Assembly (NCBI RefSeq): GCF_030418125.1
Contig: NZ_JAUHTR010000004.1
Span: 232,269-296,268 of the forward strand
Origin: Fictibacillus fluitans
Lineage (GTDB): Bacteria; Bacillota; Bacilli; Bacillales; Fictibacillaceae
Direction: 5' to 3'
DNA length: 64,000 nt
In this document: positions 48,707 to 56,589 of the stretch, in pieces
How positions within the stretch are numbered: position 1 is the stretch's first letter
Layout: the number at the start of each line of letters is the position of its first letter
Notes under the pieces: generated by a model
What the model saw: only the letters and a program-made list of their open reading frames with translations
Told to the model about the DNA's origin: nothing
The model's database searches: none
Position numbers and translations under genes: made by a program

Positions 48707-50110
48707 ATGGAAACTACAAGTTACAAGCAGTCTACCATTGTCACACTTCTTCTCGCCGGATCGTTTATTGCGATTCTCAATCAAACGCTCATGATCACGG
48801 CGATTCCTCTTGTCATGGAGGAAATGAAGACTACGGCGAACAGTGCACAATGGCTGACTACCGTATTCATGCTGGTGAACGGAATTATGATCCCAATCAG
48901 CGCCTTTTTATTGCAGCGCTTTACAACCAGGCAGTTGTTCATTACAGCGATGAGCGTTTTCGCTTTGGGCACACTGGTAGCAGGATTGGCCCCCAATTTT
49001 GGAATGCTGCTTTTGGGAAGGGTCATCCAGTCGAGCGGAGCCGGTGTGATGCTGCCATTGATGCAGACGGTATTTTTAATGATTTTCCCGGTCAATAAGC
49101 GCGGTGCAGCAATGGGGCTGATCGGTCTCGTGATTTCATTTGCTCCGGCCATCGGCCCTGCTTTGTCCGGCTGGGTCACCTCCCATTATTCATGGCGGGT
49201 GTTATTCTTCATTATTTTGCCGATCGCACTGGTTGATATTGTTGTTGCTTACTTTGCTTTGAAAAATGTAACAGAGGTAACAAAGCCGCAGGTGGATGTG
49301 CCGTCGATTATCCTGTCCTCACTCGGCTTTGGAGGCTTGCTGTACGGATTTACAAGTGCCGGAAACAACGGCTGGACGGCGCAGCTTACGATCCTTACAC
49401 TCGCGCTCGGTGCGCTTGCCCTTCTGCTGTTCATCATACGTCAGCTGCGGATGAACCATCCGATGCTGGAGTTCCGGGTGTTTACGAAAGGGATTTTTCC
49501 GTTTACGGTTGTCATTGGAGCAATCACATTCATGGGGCTGATCGGTTCGGAAACGATCATTCCATTGTTTATGCAAAATATGAGAGGCTTTTCTGCTTTT
49601 GAGGCAGGGCTTGCGCTCCTGCCGGGTGCTTTGGTCTCGGGGTTGATGTCGCCGGTTACGGGAAGGATTTTTGACCGGATTGGTGCCCGCGCGCTGGCAT
49701 TTACCGGCCTGGTCATCCTCACCGCATCCACTCTCGGACTGTCCTTTTTGAGTCCATCCACTTCGTTTATGTACATCACCATTCTGTACAGCGTGCGGAT
49801 GTTTGGCTTATCCATGGTCATGATGCCTGCTTCCACAGCCGGCCTGAATCAGCTGCCCAAACGGCTCATTCCCCATGGAGCTGCCATGGATAACACGATG
49901 CGGATGGTTGCATCTTCGGTCGGAACGGCGATCCTTGTAACCATTATGACCACAGCACAGTCGAATGCCGCACAAGACGCAAAGCATGCCGACATTTATG
50001 GCGCCAACATGGCCTTTATGGTTATTACGTTGCTTTCCCTGATCGCGCTTGTCCTCACATACTTCATTAAGGACCGGGGCATGGCAGAAGAGCCGATTGA
50101 AGAGAGATAA
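48707..50110 (+). CDS. MFS multidrug efflux transporter, DHA2 (EmrB/QacA) family
   Basis: A 467-residue major facilitator protein with about 14 hydrophobic helices. Motif LNQTLMITAIPLVMEEM at helix 1, the TTVFMLVNGIMIPISAFLLQRF segment between helices 2 and 3, GRVIQSSGAGVMLPLMQTVFL in helix 4 and the motif C-like GLVISFAPAIGPALSGWVTSHYSWRVLFFIILP in helix 5 are typical of drug:H+ antiporters such as LmrB. It probably exports toxic hydrophobic compounds. It is monocistronic. No regulator is adjacent. Confidence 0.93.
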   Translation: METTSYKQSTIVTLLLAGSFIAILNQTLMITAIPLVMEEMKTTANSAQWLTTVFMLVNGIMIPISAFLLQRFTTRQLFITAMSVFALGTLVAGLAPNFGMLLLGRVIQSSGAGVMLPLMQTVFLMIFPVNKRGAAMGLIGLVISFAPAIGPALSGWVTSHYSWRVLFFIILPIALVDIVVAYFALKNVTEVTKPQVDVPSIILSSLGFGGLLYGFTSAGNNGWTAQLTILTLALGALALLLFIIRQLRMNHPMLEFRVFTKGIFPFTVVIGAITFMGLIGSETIIPLFMQNMRGFSAFEAGLALLPGALVSGLMSPVTGRIFDRIGARALAFTGLVILTASTLGLSFLSPSTSFMYITILYSVRMFGLSMVMMPASTAGLNQLPKRLIPHGAAMDNTMRMVASSVGTAILVTIMTTAQSNAAQDAKHADIYGANMAFMVITLLSLIALVLTYFIKDRGMAEEPIEER

Positions 50111-50144
50111 TAAAGAAAACTCGCCATTTGGCGAGTTTTCTTTA
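50111..50144. terminator. Bidirectional intrinsic terminator, perfect 15-bp stem
   Basis: TAAAGAAAACTCGCC pairs with GGCGAGTTTTCTTTA around ATTT. It serves the MFS gene and overlaps the last codons of the convergent VOC gene. Confidence 0.92.
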
Positions 50145-50519
50145 TAGCTGTCTCCCAATTTCCCAATGGTATCCAAAAGGATCTTCTAAACGCCCTATAC
50201 GCCAGCCGTGCGCCTCGCTAATCGGTACAATCTCAATCGCACCCGCAGCCAAAGCTTGTTCAAACACGGGGTCAGGGTCCGGGATGGTAATAATGATACG
50301 AAAGGATTTTCCCGACTCAGGATGAAGAGCTGAATCCTCCTGAATCCAAAAATCGGATCCGCCAAAGGATAGCTGCGCGATAACAGGGGTTCCATCATCA
50401 CCTCTTAAACTATATTGCTCTGAAACGCTAAATGCTTCTTTATAAAAGGTAATGGCTTTCTGAACATTTTCAACACCAAGCCAAGGGGCGATACTGACCG
50501 TCGATTTGTTCTCACTCAT
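50142..50519 (-). CDS. VOC (glyoxalase/bleomycin resistance-like) family protein, PhnB type
   Basis: A 125-residue cytoplasmic protein with two beta-alpha-beta-beta-beta modules of the vicinal oxygen chelate fold: APWLGVENVQKAITFYKEAFSVSEQYSLRGDDGTPVIAQLSFGGSDFWIQED and FRIIITIPDPDPVFEQALAAGAIEIVPISEAHGWRIGRLEDPFGYHWEIG. The DPFGYHWEIG ending is typical of PhnB/YdeE-like members. Metal ligands are not fully conserved, and the substrate is unknown. It is convergent with the MFS gene and shares its terminator. Confidence 0.9.
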   Translation of the reverse strand: MSENKSTVSIAPWLGVENVQKAITFYKEAFSVSEQYSLRGDDGTPVIAQLSFGGSDFWIQEDSALHPESGKSFRIIITIPDPDPVFEQALAAGAIEIVPISEAHGWRIGRLEDPFGYHWEIGRQL

Positions 50520-50593
50520 GTAAAAACCTCTCCCATCTTATTCGCTGGTATTCTTCTTTAATTGTACAATACCGATCGCTGTTCCAGTGTTAT

Positions 50594-50622
50594 TTAAAAG
50601 AAGAACTCTTTCATGCTATGAT
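50594..50622 (+). promoter_or_regulatory. SigA-type promoter overlapping the nominal start of the esterase gene
   Basis: TTAAAA (50594-50599), 17-base spacer, TATGAT (50617-50622). Transcription should begin near 50629, downstream of the first in-frame ATG (50625), which therefore cannot be the real start. Confidence 0.6.
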
Positions 50623-50624
50623 AA

Positions 50625-51389
50625 ATGGTGGATAGCACAGAGCAGTCAGGAGGGGTTATCATTAGTCTGTTAATCAATGAAAATCGTATGTACAGTAAAC
50701 AGTTAAACCGCGAGATCGAGGTCAAATGGCTGTTTTCCGATCAGCTTCAGGAGGGCGATGTACAGCTTCTCTTCGTTCAGGACGGATATTATTACATGAA
50801 GCTTGGCGGGCTTCAGCAAACCTTTGAAAGATTGCTGGAGGAAAAGCCCGAGCTGTCGTCTAACCTTGTGATGATCGCCGTCAGCCCGGGTTCGCCTTCA
50901 CAGCGGCGGGAAGTTTACCATCCGCACGGGGAGCACTTTAACGATTTCACCAAATTCTTTTACGAAGAAGTTCTTCCGGATGTACAGCAGAAGCTCAAAG
51001 CCATCAATATGAACGTGATAAAGACGGGCTTGATCGGGGATTCGTTGGCAGGGGTTATTTCTTTGTACCTGGCCATGCAAAAACCAGAACTCTGGTCGCA
51101 CCTTATGCTGCAGTCTTCGGCATTTGATGAAGAGATGGCAGAGGATGCGCGCAGGCTGATTGGACAGCCTGATTGGAAAATTTACCAGGTTGTCGGTGAG
51201 CGGGAAAATAACTTTAAGTCACCTGTAACGGGCGAAATCGCCCAAATCTATGATGGAAATCAGCGCATGGTGGAGGTCTTTCAGGAGAAGGGACTTTCCA
51301 TTGATTACCACGTGGAAGACGAAGAACACAGGTGGGTCTTCTGGAAAGAGGATCTTCCGCGGGCATTGTGCTTCTTTTTAAACAATTAA
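50625..51389 (+). CDS. Alpha/beta-hydrolase (YjcH/esterase D-like); real start probably near 50661
   Basis: The open frame has 254 codons. The serine hydrolase elbow GDSLAG (about residue 146) after NMNVIKTGLI, the LLFVQDGYYYMKL strand and DEEHRWVFWKEDLPRAL near the end (catalytic His) place it among the esterase D/enterochelin-esterase-like proteins such as B. subtilis YjcH. The first ATG (50625) has no ribosome binding site and lies upstream of the predicted transcription start. A perfect AGGAGGGG sits at 50648-50655, seven bases before an in-frame ATT (50661). Initiation at ATT, or at a CTG two codons later, fits best; the next in-frame ATG (50688) has no ribosome binding site. The substrate is unknown. 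Confidence 0.85.
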   Translation: MVDSTEQSGGVIISLLINENRMYSKQLNREIEVKWLFSDQLQEGDVQLLFVQDGYYYMKLGGLQQTFERLLEEKPELSSNLVMIAVSPGSPSQRREVYHPHGEHFNDFTKFFYEEVLPDVQQKLKAINMNVIKTGLIGDSLAGVISLYLAMQKPELWSHLMLQSSAFDEEMAEDARRLIGQPDWKIYQVVGERENNFKSPVTGEIAQIYDGNQRMVEVFQEKGLSIDYHVEDEEHRWVFWKEDLPRALCFFLNN

Positions 51390-51396
51390 ATTTCTA

Positions 51397-51433
51397 AGCC
51401 AGGCATCGTATTTATGCGGTGCCTGGCTTTTTT
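51397..51433 (+). terminator. Intrinsic terminator after the esterase gene
   Basis: AGCCAGGCA pairs with TGCCTGGCT; T6 follows. Confidence 0.92.
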
Positions 51434-51537
51434 CATGAATTATAGACGGATTTATGTCGTTTTTTTACAGGCCGGTGCACTATATCATGAAAGTATGGAA
51501 GGAGATCGAACCTTATTCTAATTAAGGAGGGGGTTTT

Positions 51538-52776
51538 GTGAGTACAGAAGCAAGTGAAGCTGTGGTATCGGTGAACGAAAAGAAACGAAAGAAGAGTTTT
51601 CTTAGCCATTTAGGACCAGCCTTCATCACATCTGCGCTGGTCATCGGACCAGGTAGCTTAACACTGAATTCAAAGATTGGTGCCCTCTATGGAACCCAGT
51701 TGATATGGGTGCTGGCGGCAGCTGTTATTTTCATGATGATTTTTACAGAAATGAGTACACGGATCGGACTTGCTTCAACGTCTTCTTTCTTTGAGATCGT
51801 GAGGAGAAAGTGGGGAAAGCCTGCCTCATTGCTGATCAGTATCGGCGCCTTCTTGGTTACTGCTTCCTTTCAGGCGGGGAATTCGTTAGGTTCAGGATTG
51901 GCTGTGGCTTCTATTACCGGTCTATCCGTAAATTTTTGGATGATTGCAGTGACGCTTGTCGGAATTGCATTTCTTTTTTCAAAGCAGTTTTACAATCTGC
52001 TTGAAAAACTCATGCTTGGACTTGTGCTGCTTATGCTTGTTTCATTTGCCATGACAGTCATATTGACTAGACCGTCATTGAAAGACATTGCTGCCGGGTT
52101 TATTCCTGTTTTGCCGGATGGTTCATTGCCGTTGATTATCGGATTAACGGCTACCAGTTTTTCCATTGTCGGAGCTTGCTATCAATCATACTTGGTGCAG
52201 GAAAAGAACTGGAAGATCGATCAGTTGAAAACAGGGCGGCGGGAAAGCTACCTGGGTATTTTTATACTCGGCTTTCTTTCCTTGATGATGATGGTTTCAG
52301 CAGCGGCCGTGCTGAAACCGAAAGGATTGGTCGTTAACTCAGTAGCCGAGATGGGCACAGCGCTTGAACCACTTTATGGAAACGGAGCGACATTTATCTT
52401 TATGCTTGGGCTGTTTGGGGCCTCTTTTTCCTCCTTGATAGGGAATGCCACGATTGGCGGGTCGATTCTGGCCGATGGCTTGGGATTTGGAAGCAAGTTA
52501 ATGTCAAAGCCAGTGCGTCTTCTGATTGTCCTTGTGATGGTATTCGGCACAGTGGTTGGTATTATGTTTGGCGCAGCCCCCGTTAGCTTGATCATTTTTG
52601 CCCAAGCCATCACCATCGTGATTGTTCCTTTCATCGCGATAGCCATTCTAACAATAGCGAACGACAAGAAGCTTATGGGTCCACTTAGAAATTCAATTCG
52701 ACATAACCTGTTGGGGGTTGCAGGTCTGATCGTGCTTATTCTTTTGGCCATTAATAATGTGATCGCTCTATTTTAA
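51538..52776 (+). CDS. Nramp-related membrane transporter lacking the metal-binding motif
   Basis: A 412-residue protein with 11 hydrophobic helices and the Nramp order of segments. The helix 1 region reads LGPAFITSALVIGPGSLTLNSKIGALYG. True Nramp metal transporters have DPGN here; this one has GPGS, losing the metal-ligand Asp and Asn. The helix 6 site is also changed: GACYQSYLVQ instead of the MPH motif. It therefore probably carries something other than Mn2+ or Fe2+. The start is GTG with AAGGAGGG ahead. It opens a three-gene operon (21-base gap to the next gene) with an SDR-like and a DapA-like gene, so an organic acid or sugar acid is a reasonable guess. Confidence 0.88.
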   Translation: MSTEASEAVVSVNEKKRKKSFLSHLGPAFITSALVIGPGSLTLNSKIGALYGTQLIWVLAAAVIFMMIFTEMSTRIGLASTSSFFEIVRRKWGKPASLLISIGAFLVTASFQAGNSLGSGLAVASITGLSVNFWMIAVTLVGIAFLFSKQFYNLLEKLMLGLVLLMLVSFAMTVILTRPSLKDIAAGFIPVLPDGSLPLIIGLTATSFSIVGACYQSYLVQEKNWKIDQLKTGRRESYLGIFILGFLSLMMMVSAAAVLKPKGLVVNSVAEMGTALEPLYGNGATFIFMLGLFGASFSSLIGNATIGGSILADGLGFGSKLMSKPVRLLIVLVMVFGTVVGIMFGAAPVSLIIFAQAITIVIVPFIAIAILTIANDKKLMGPLRNSIRHNLLGVAGLIVLILLAINNVIALF

Positions 52777-52797
52777 AACTAAAAATGAGGTGAAATC

Positions 52798-53814
52798 ATG
52801 AACACCATACAGGAACTGGAAGAAGTAATGACAAAGCCGTCAGAGCGGCTGATTGAAGATATTAAACAGCTTAATGGAGATATTATGATTTTAGGAGTCG
52901 GAGGGAAAATGGGACCGTCCATGGCGAGGCTTGCCAAACGGGCCGTTGACGCAGGAAATCTATCAAACCGTGTGATCGGTGTATCCCGCTTTACTTCAGG
53001 CACACTTCGAACCGAACTGAAGGAGGCGGGAATTGAAACGATTAGTGCAGATTTACTGAAAGAGGAGGATTTGCAAAAACTACCTGACACGGAGAACATT
53101 ATTTATATGGCAGGCCATAAGTTTGGCACAACCGGAAATGAACAGTACACGTGGGCGATGAATACGTATTTGCCCGGCCGTGTGGCAGAGCGGTTTCCGA
53201 ACGCACGCCACGTGGTATTTTCCACTGGAAATGTATATCCTCTCGTTCCCTTGGCTCAGGGAGGATGCGATGAAACACATCTGGTACATCCTGTCGGTGA
53301 ATATGCGCAGTCCTGTCTGGGCAGAGAACGAATTTACTCTTACTTTTCCCGCAAGAATGGAACCCCGGTTACGCTGTTTCGGCTGAACTATGCCATTGAT
53401 ATGAAATACGGTGTTCTATTGGAAATTGCGAAACAAGTGTATCAAGAAAAACCGGTCGATGTAAGAATGGGCCATGTGAACGTGATCTGGCAGGGAGACG
53501 CTAACGAATATGCGCTTCGTTCATTGCTTGTAAGTGAAAGTCCGCCTTCTGTTCTAAACATCACCGGTCCTGAAACAGTATCCATCCGCTGGCTGGCACA
53601 GCAATTTGCCGAACGATTCGGCAAGCGGGTCACGTTTGCTGGAGAAGAGCAGCCAACAGCTCTGCTTAGCAATTCTTCCAAGGCGCATCAGTTATTCGGA
53701 TATCCTTCAGTGACCTTAAATACCATGATTGCCTGGACTGCCGATTGGATAAAGGGAGACGGTCAGACCATTGATAAACCGACACATTTTCAGGAAAGAC
53801 AGGGAGCATTTTAA
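52798..53814 (+). CDS. NAD-dependent epimerase/dehydratase-like protein lacking the catalytic Lys
   Basis: A 338-residue extended-SDR-like protein. The dinucleotide region reads IMILGVGGKMGPSMARLAKRA. The NIIYMAGHKFG strand corresponds to the NAG motif, and HVVFSTGNVYP carries a Ser. The active-site segment is GEYAQSCLGRERI: Tyr is present but the Lys of YxxxK is Cys. The protein may keep nucleotide binding but not standard hydride chemistry. GAGGTG precedes the ATG. It ends two bases before the DapA-like gene's ATG. It likely acts on the substrate brought in by the upstream Nramp-like protein. Confidence 0.88.
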   Translation: MNTIQELEEVMTKPSERLIEDIKQLNGDIMILGVGGKMGPSMARLAKRAVDAGNLSNRVIGVSRFTSGTLRTELKEAGIETISADLLKEEDLQKLPDTENIIYMAGHKFGTTGNEQYTWAMNTYLPGRVAERFPNARHVVFSTGNVYPLVPLAQGGCDETHLVHPVGEYAQSCLGRERIYSYFSRKNGTPVTLFRLNYAIDMKYGVLLEIAKQVYQEKPVDVRMGHVNVIWQGDANEYALRSLLVSESPPSVLNITGPETVSIRWLAQQFAERFGKRVTFAGEEQPTALLSNSSKAHQLFGYPSVTLNTMIAWTADWIKGDGQTIDKPTHFQERQGAF

Positions 53815-53815
53815 T

Positions 53816-54862
53816 ATGCTGAACCCGGAAATTAAGAAGCTTTTGTTGGACGGAACGGTCATTCCGGCTCATCCCCTGGCCCTGAACCGGAACCGACAGC
53901 TTGATGAAACAAGTCAGAGGAGACTTACAAACTATTACATGGATTCCGGCGCAGGCGGGGTGGCGGTTGGTGTTCATACGACCCAGTTTGAAATCAGGGA
54001 TCAAACGTTTAATCTCTATGAAAAAGTGCTGCGGCTTGCTGCAGAAGAAGTAGATAAAAAAGGACTGCAGCGCCCGTTTATCAAAGTGGCAGGAATCTGC
54101 GGAAAAATTGAACAGGCCGAAAGCGAAGCGTTCATTGCAAGATCTATGGGCTATGATCTCGGACTGCTTAGCCCCGGTGGACTAAATGACTTAACGGAGG
54201 CTGAGATGCTTGAAAGGACAAGGAGAGTTTCAGAGATTCTGCCGGTATTTGGCTTTTATCTTCAGCCCTCTGTGGGGGGCCGCGTCTTTTCATACGAATT
54301 CTGGCGGGCGTTCGCCGACATCCCCGATGTACATGCGATTAAGATGGCACCTTTCAACCGTTATCAGACGCTCGATGTGATCCGGGCTGTCTGTCAGTCC
54401 GAGAGACGGGATGAGATTGCTTTATACACCGGAAACGATGACAATATCGTTCATGACCTTCTAACCTCATATGAGATTGATGTGCAAGGACAGAGAGTCA
54501 GAAAAGAAATTGCAGGCGGCCTGCTTGGACATTGGGCGGTTTGGACGAAAAGGGCGGTCGAACTGCTTGATGAGATTAAACAGGTGCGGAACAGTGGCAG
54601 TATTCCAGCTTCGCTGCTGCAGAAAGGCCTTGAAATTACAGATACGAATGCTGCTTTCTTTGATGCGGCCAATGGTTTTAAAGGAAGTATTGCCGGCATT
54701 AATGAAGTACTTGCCCGCCAGGGACTCATACAGGGTAATTGGTGCCTGCTTGGAAGTGAGCAATTGAGTCCAGGCCAGTCCGAGGAGATCGACAGAGTAT
54801 ATAAAGAATACCCCCATTTAAGTGATGATGACTTCGTTAAGGCATGCATGCATTCTTCATAA
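53816..54862 (+). CDS. Dihydrodipicolinate synthase (DapA/NAL) family aldolase
   Basis: A 348-residue class I aldolase-like protein. I take the ATG at 53816, two bases after the upstream stop codon and behind GGGAG; the frame is open upstream to 53771 but within the previous gene. The Schiff-base Lys is in VHAIKMAPFNRY (about 182-193), with the Tyr of FGFYLQPSVGG (about 140-150) as the general acid/base and GNDDNIVHDLL as the C-terminal strand. At 348 residues it is longer than DapA (about 290), and its start has no GGTTT/GT substrate loop I can recognise, so it is unlikely to be lysine-biosynthetic. It ends the three-gene unit. A terminator follows. Confidence 0.9.
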   Translation: MLNPEIKKLLLDGTVIPAHPLALNRNRQLDETSQRRLTNYYMDSGAGGVAVGVHTTQFEIRDQTFNLYEKVLRLAAEEVDKKGLQRPFIKVAGICGKIEQAESEAFIARSMGYDLGLLSPGGLNDLTEAEMLERTRRVSEILPVFGFYLQPSVGGRVFSYEFWRAFADIPDVHAIKMAPFNRYQTLDVIRAVCQSERRDEIALYTGNDDNIVHDLLTSYEIDVQGQRVRKEIAGGLLGHWAVWTKRAVELLDEIKQVRNSGSIPASLLQKGLEITDTNAAFFDAANGFKGSIAGINEVLARQGLIQGNWCLLGSEQLSPGQSEEIDRVYKEYPHLSDDDFVKACMHSS

Positions 54863-54864
54863 AG

Positions 54865-54905
54865 AAAAGGAGGAACCCTTCGTATGTAAAGGGGTTCCTC
54901 CTTTT
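54865..54905 (+). terminator. Intrinsic terminator of the Nramp-like/SDR/DapA-like operon
   Basis: AAAAGGAGGAACCC pairs with GGGTTCCTCCTTTT (14 bp) right after the stop codon. Confidence 0.92.
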
Positions 54906-54958
54906 ACTTTAGGGCAGAGCAGACTTAAAGGTCCGGTATAATGAAGCAATATTAGATA

Positions 54959-54992
54959 TAAAAAGCACCCTCGTTTTTCTCCAGAGGGTACT
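54959..54992 (-). terminator. Intrinsic terminator of the YVTN propeller gene
   Basis: On the minus strand AGTACCCTC pairs with GAGGGTGCT, one T.G pair, followed by TTTTT. Confidence 0.8.
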
Positions 54993-55006
54993 TTTTTTAA
55001 TAGTTA

Positions 55007-56221
55007 TCAACGGATACATACCACGCCTATTGCGATGCCATTAGGGTTAAGGCCAACGGGTATAGGAGGGTTAACAACCGAATTAGTTGCAGTATCAATC
55101 ACTGAAACATTGTTACTTCCTCCATTTGTAACATAGGCAAACGCACCGTCTGGTGTGAGAGCCACAGCTGTTGGGCCGTTTCCTACGGTGATTGTGCCAA
55201 TTTCAGTTTGCAAGGCTGTGTCAACAACGGATACGCTATTGCTAATATTGTTTACTACGTAGGCACGAGTTCCGCTAGGTGAGAATGCGACCTCAAGAGG
55301 AGCAGTCCCCACATTAAAATTATTATTCACTGTCTTCGTTGTTGTATTTATTACTGAGACCGAATCTGTGACTAAATTGACAACATAAGCAGTAAGTCCA
55401 TCTGGAGAGATTGCAATGCCAACGGGAGTTTGTATTGAGGATACGGGGTCGGTTACCGTGTCCACTGTATTCATTACAAAATCAATAACGGACACTGAAT
55501 TGTCGCTCGTATTAGTAACGTACGCAAATGCTCCATCAGGTGTAATGGCGATATCGAATGGACTCAAACCAACTGTGATGGTTTGAATTACCGTATTCGT
55601 TGCAGTATCGATTACGGAGACCGTTGTATCTCCATCGTTTGTAACGTAGGCTCGAGTTCCGTCAGGTGTGATGGCGATACTAGTCGGAAACACGCCAACT
55701 GGAATGGTCGCCACTATAGTGTTGGTTAAGTTATCAATGACGGAGACAGTTCCATTGGGACTATTATTGTTTGCGACGTACGTTCGCCTTCCGTCAGGTG
55801 TAAAGGCAATGCCTGAAGGATTGGCTCCAGCGGGTATAGTATTTACAACCGTATTGGATACGGGATCAATGACTGAAATATTATTGCTATCAGAATTGGA
55901 AACATAGACCCGAAGAGCTTGTACAGTGCAGGTCGGTACAACAATAGGCAGAAACTGAATGGAAATGACTTCATTGCATTGGAAGCTAACAGGATTGCCA
56001 AGAGAGTCAATAGCTTTTACACAGCCGGTTTTACCATTGAATTTTATAAACGTAACAGTAATTGGAGTAGGAGAATCAAAGAAATATAGGGTTAAAATTG
56101 TCCCAGGCGTTATATTTCTAAATAGATTACAGATGCATGAAGAACATTCTAGTTTATTTTTTCCTAAGGAGGAATCATAACAAGAACATTTTTTTCTTCT
56201 ATTAGATGAGCTTGCCAACAT
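55007..56221 (-). CDS. YVTN beta-propeller repeat protein with a Cys-rich N-terminal domain
   Basis: A 404-residue protein. Residues about 100-400 are seven blades of about 42 residues with the YVTN signature (AYVTNDGDTTVSVIDTATNTVIQTITVG, AYVTNGGSNNVSVIDTATNSVV). The first 95 residues contain seven Cys (CSCYDS, CSSCICN, GCVK, FQCN, PTC) and a small beta-domain (ILTLYFFDSPTPITVTFIKFNGKTGCVKAIDSLGNPVSFQCNEVISIQF). It has no signal peptide, so I suspect a spore coat or exosporium protein; this is inference from the Cys-rich start and soluble nature. AAGGAGA lies before the ATG. It is monocistronic. Confidence 0.85.
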   Translation of the reverse strand: MLASSSNRRKKCSCYDSSLGKNKLECSSCICNLFRNITPGTILTLYFFDSPTPITVTFIKFNGKTGCVKAIDSLGNPVSFQCNEVISIQFLPIVVPTCTVQALRVYVSNSDSNNISVIDPVSNTVVNTIPAGANPSGIAFTPDGRRTYVANNNSPNGTVSVIDNLTNTIVATIPVGVFPTSIAITPDGTRAYVTNDGDTTVSVIDTATNTVIQTITVGLSPFDIAITPDGAFAYVTNTSDNSVSVIDFVMNTVDTVTDPVSSIQTPVGIAISPDGLTAYVVNLVTDSVSVINTTTKTVNNNFNVGTAPLEVAFSPSGTRAYVVNNISNSVSVVDTALQTEIGTITVGNGPTAVALTPDGAFAYVTNGGSNNVSVIDTATNSVVNPPIPVGLNPNGIAIGVVCIR

Positions 56222-56589
56222 ACATTTCTCCTTAATTTAAGCTGTAATACCAGTATATACAGACAAGCTTAAACCGCTTGTGCTCTTTAAAAAACATTCA
56301 CGAACTCTGGCATAAGCTCAGTCTTCAACGACTTATACATAAATCCATTTAATACTCCGAACGATACGGTGAACAAGAACAAGCTTCAACGAACATGTGA
56401 GATTTTGTAACACGGAATTCCCCGAAAACATTCCTCCTTCTTTTGACACGTGCCAAAAAGGGGTTACTATTCGGCTCGATAAAAGGAAGGTAATACCAAA
56501 GATTCATTTTTCTACAACAAGTAACTTTAAAATTGACTGAATTTACAGACTTCTACTAATATAGTCAAAAAGCGAGGGAGGTTTTATGA
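56222..56589. other. Divergent intergenic region with the M28 peptidase promoter
   Basis: 368 bases between divergent genes. A good SigA promoter for the peptidase lies at its right end: TTGACT (56533-56538), 18-base spacer, TAATAT (56557-56562). The leftward YVTN promoter is not clear. No other feature is seen. Confidence 0.6.
56533..56562 (+). promoter_or_regulatory. SigA-type promoter of the M28 peptidase gene
   Basis: TTGACT-18 bases-TAATAT, with a predicted start near 56569, leaving a leader of about 20 bases that contains GGGAGG. Confidence 0.65.
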
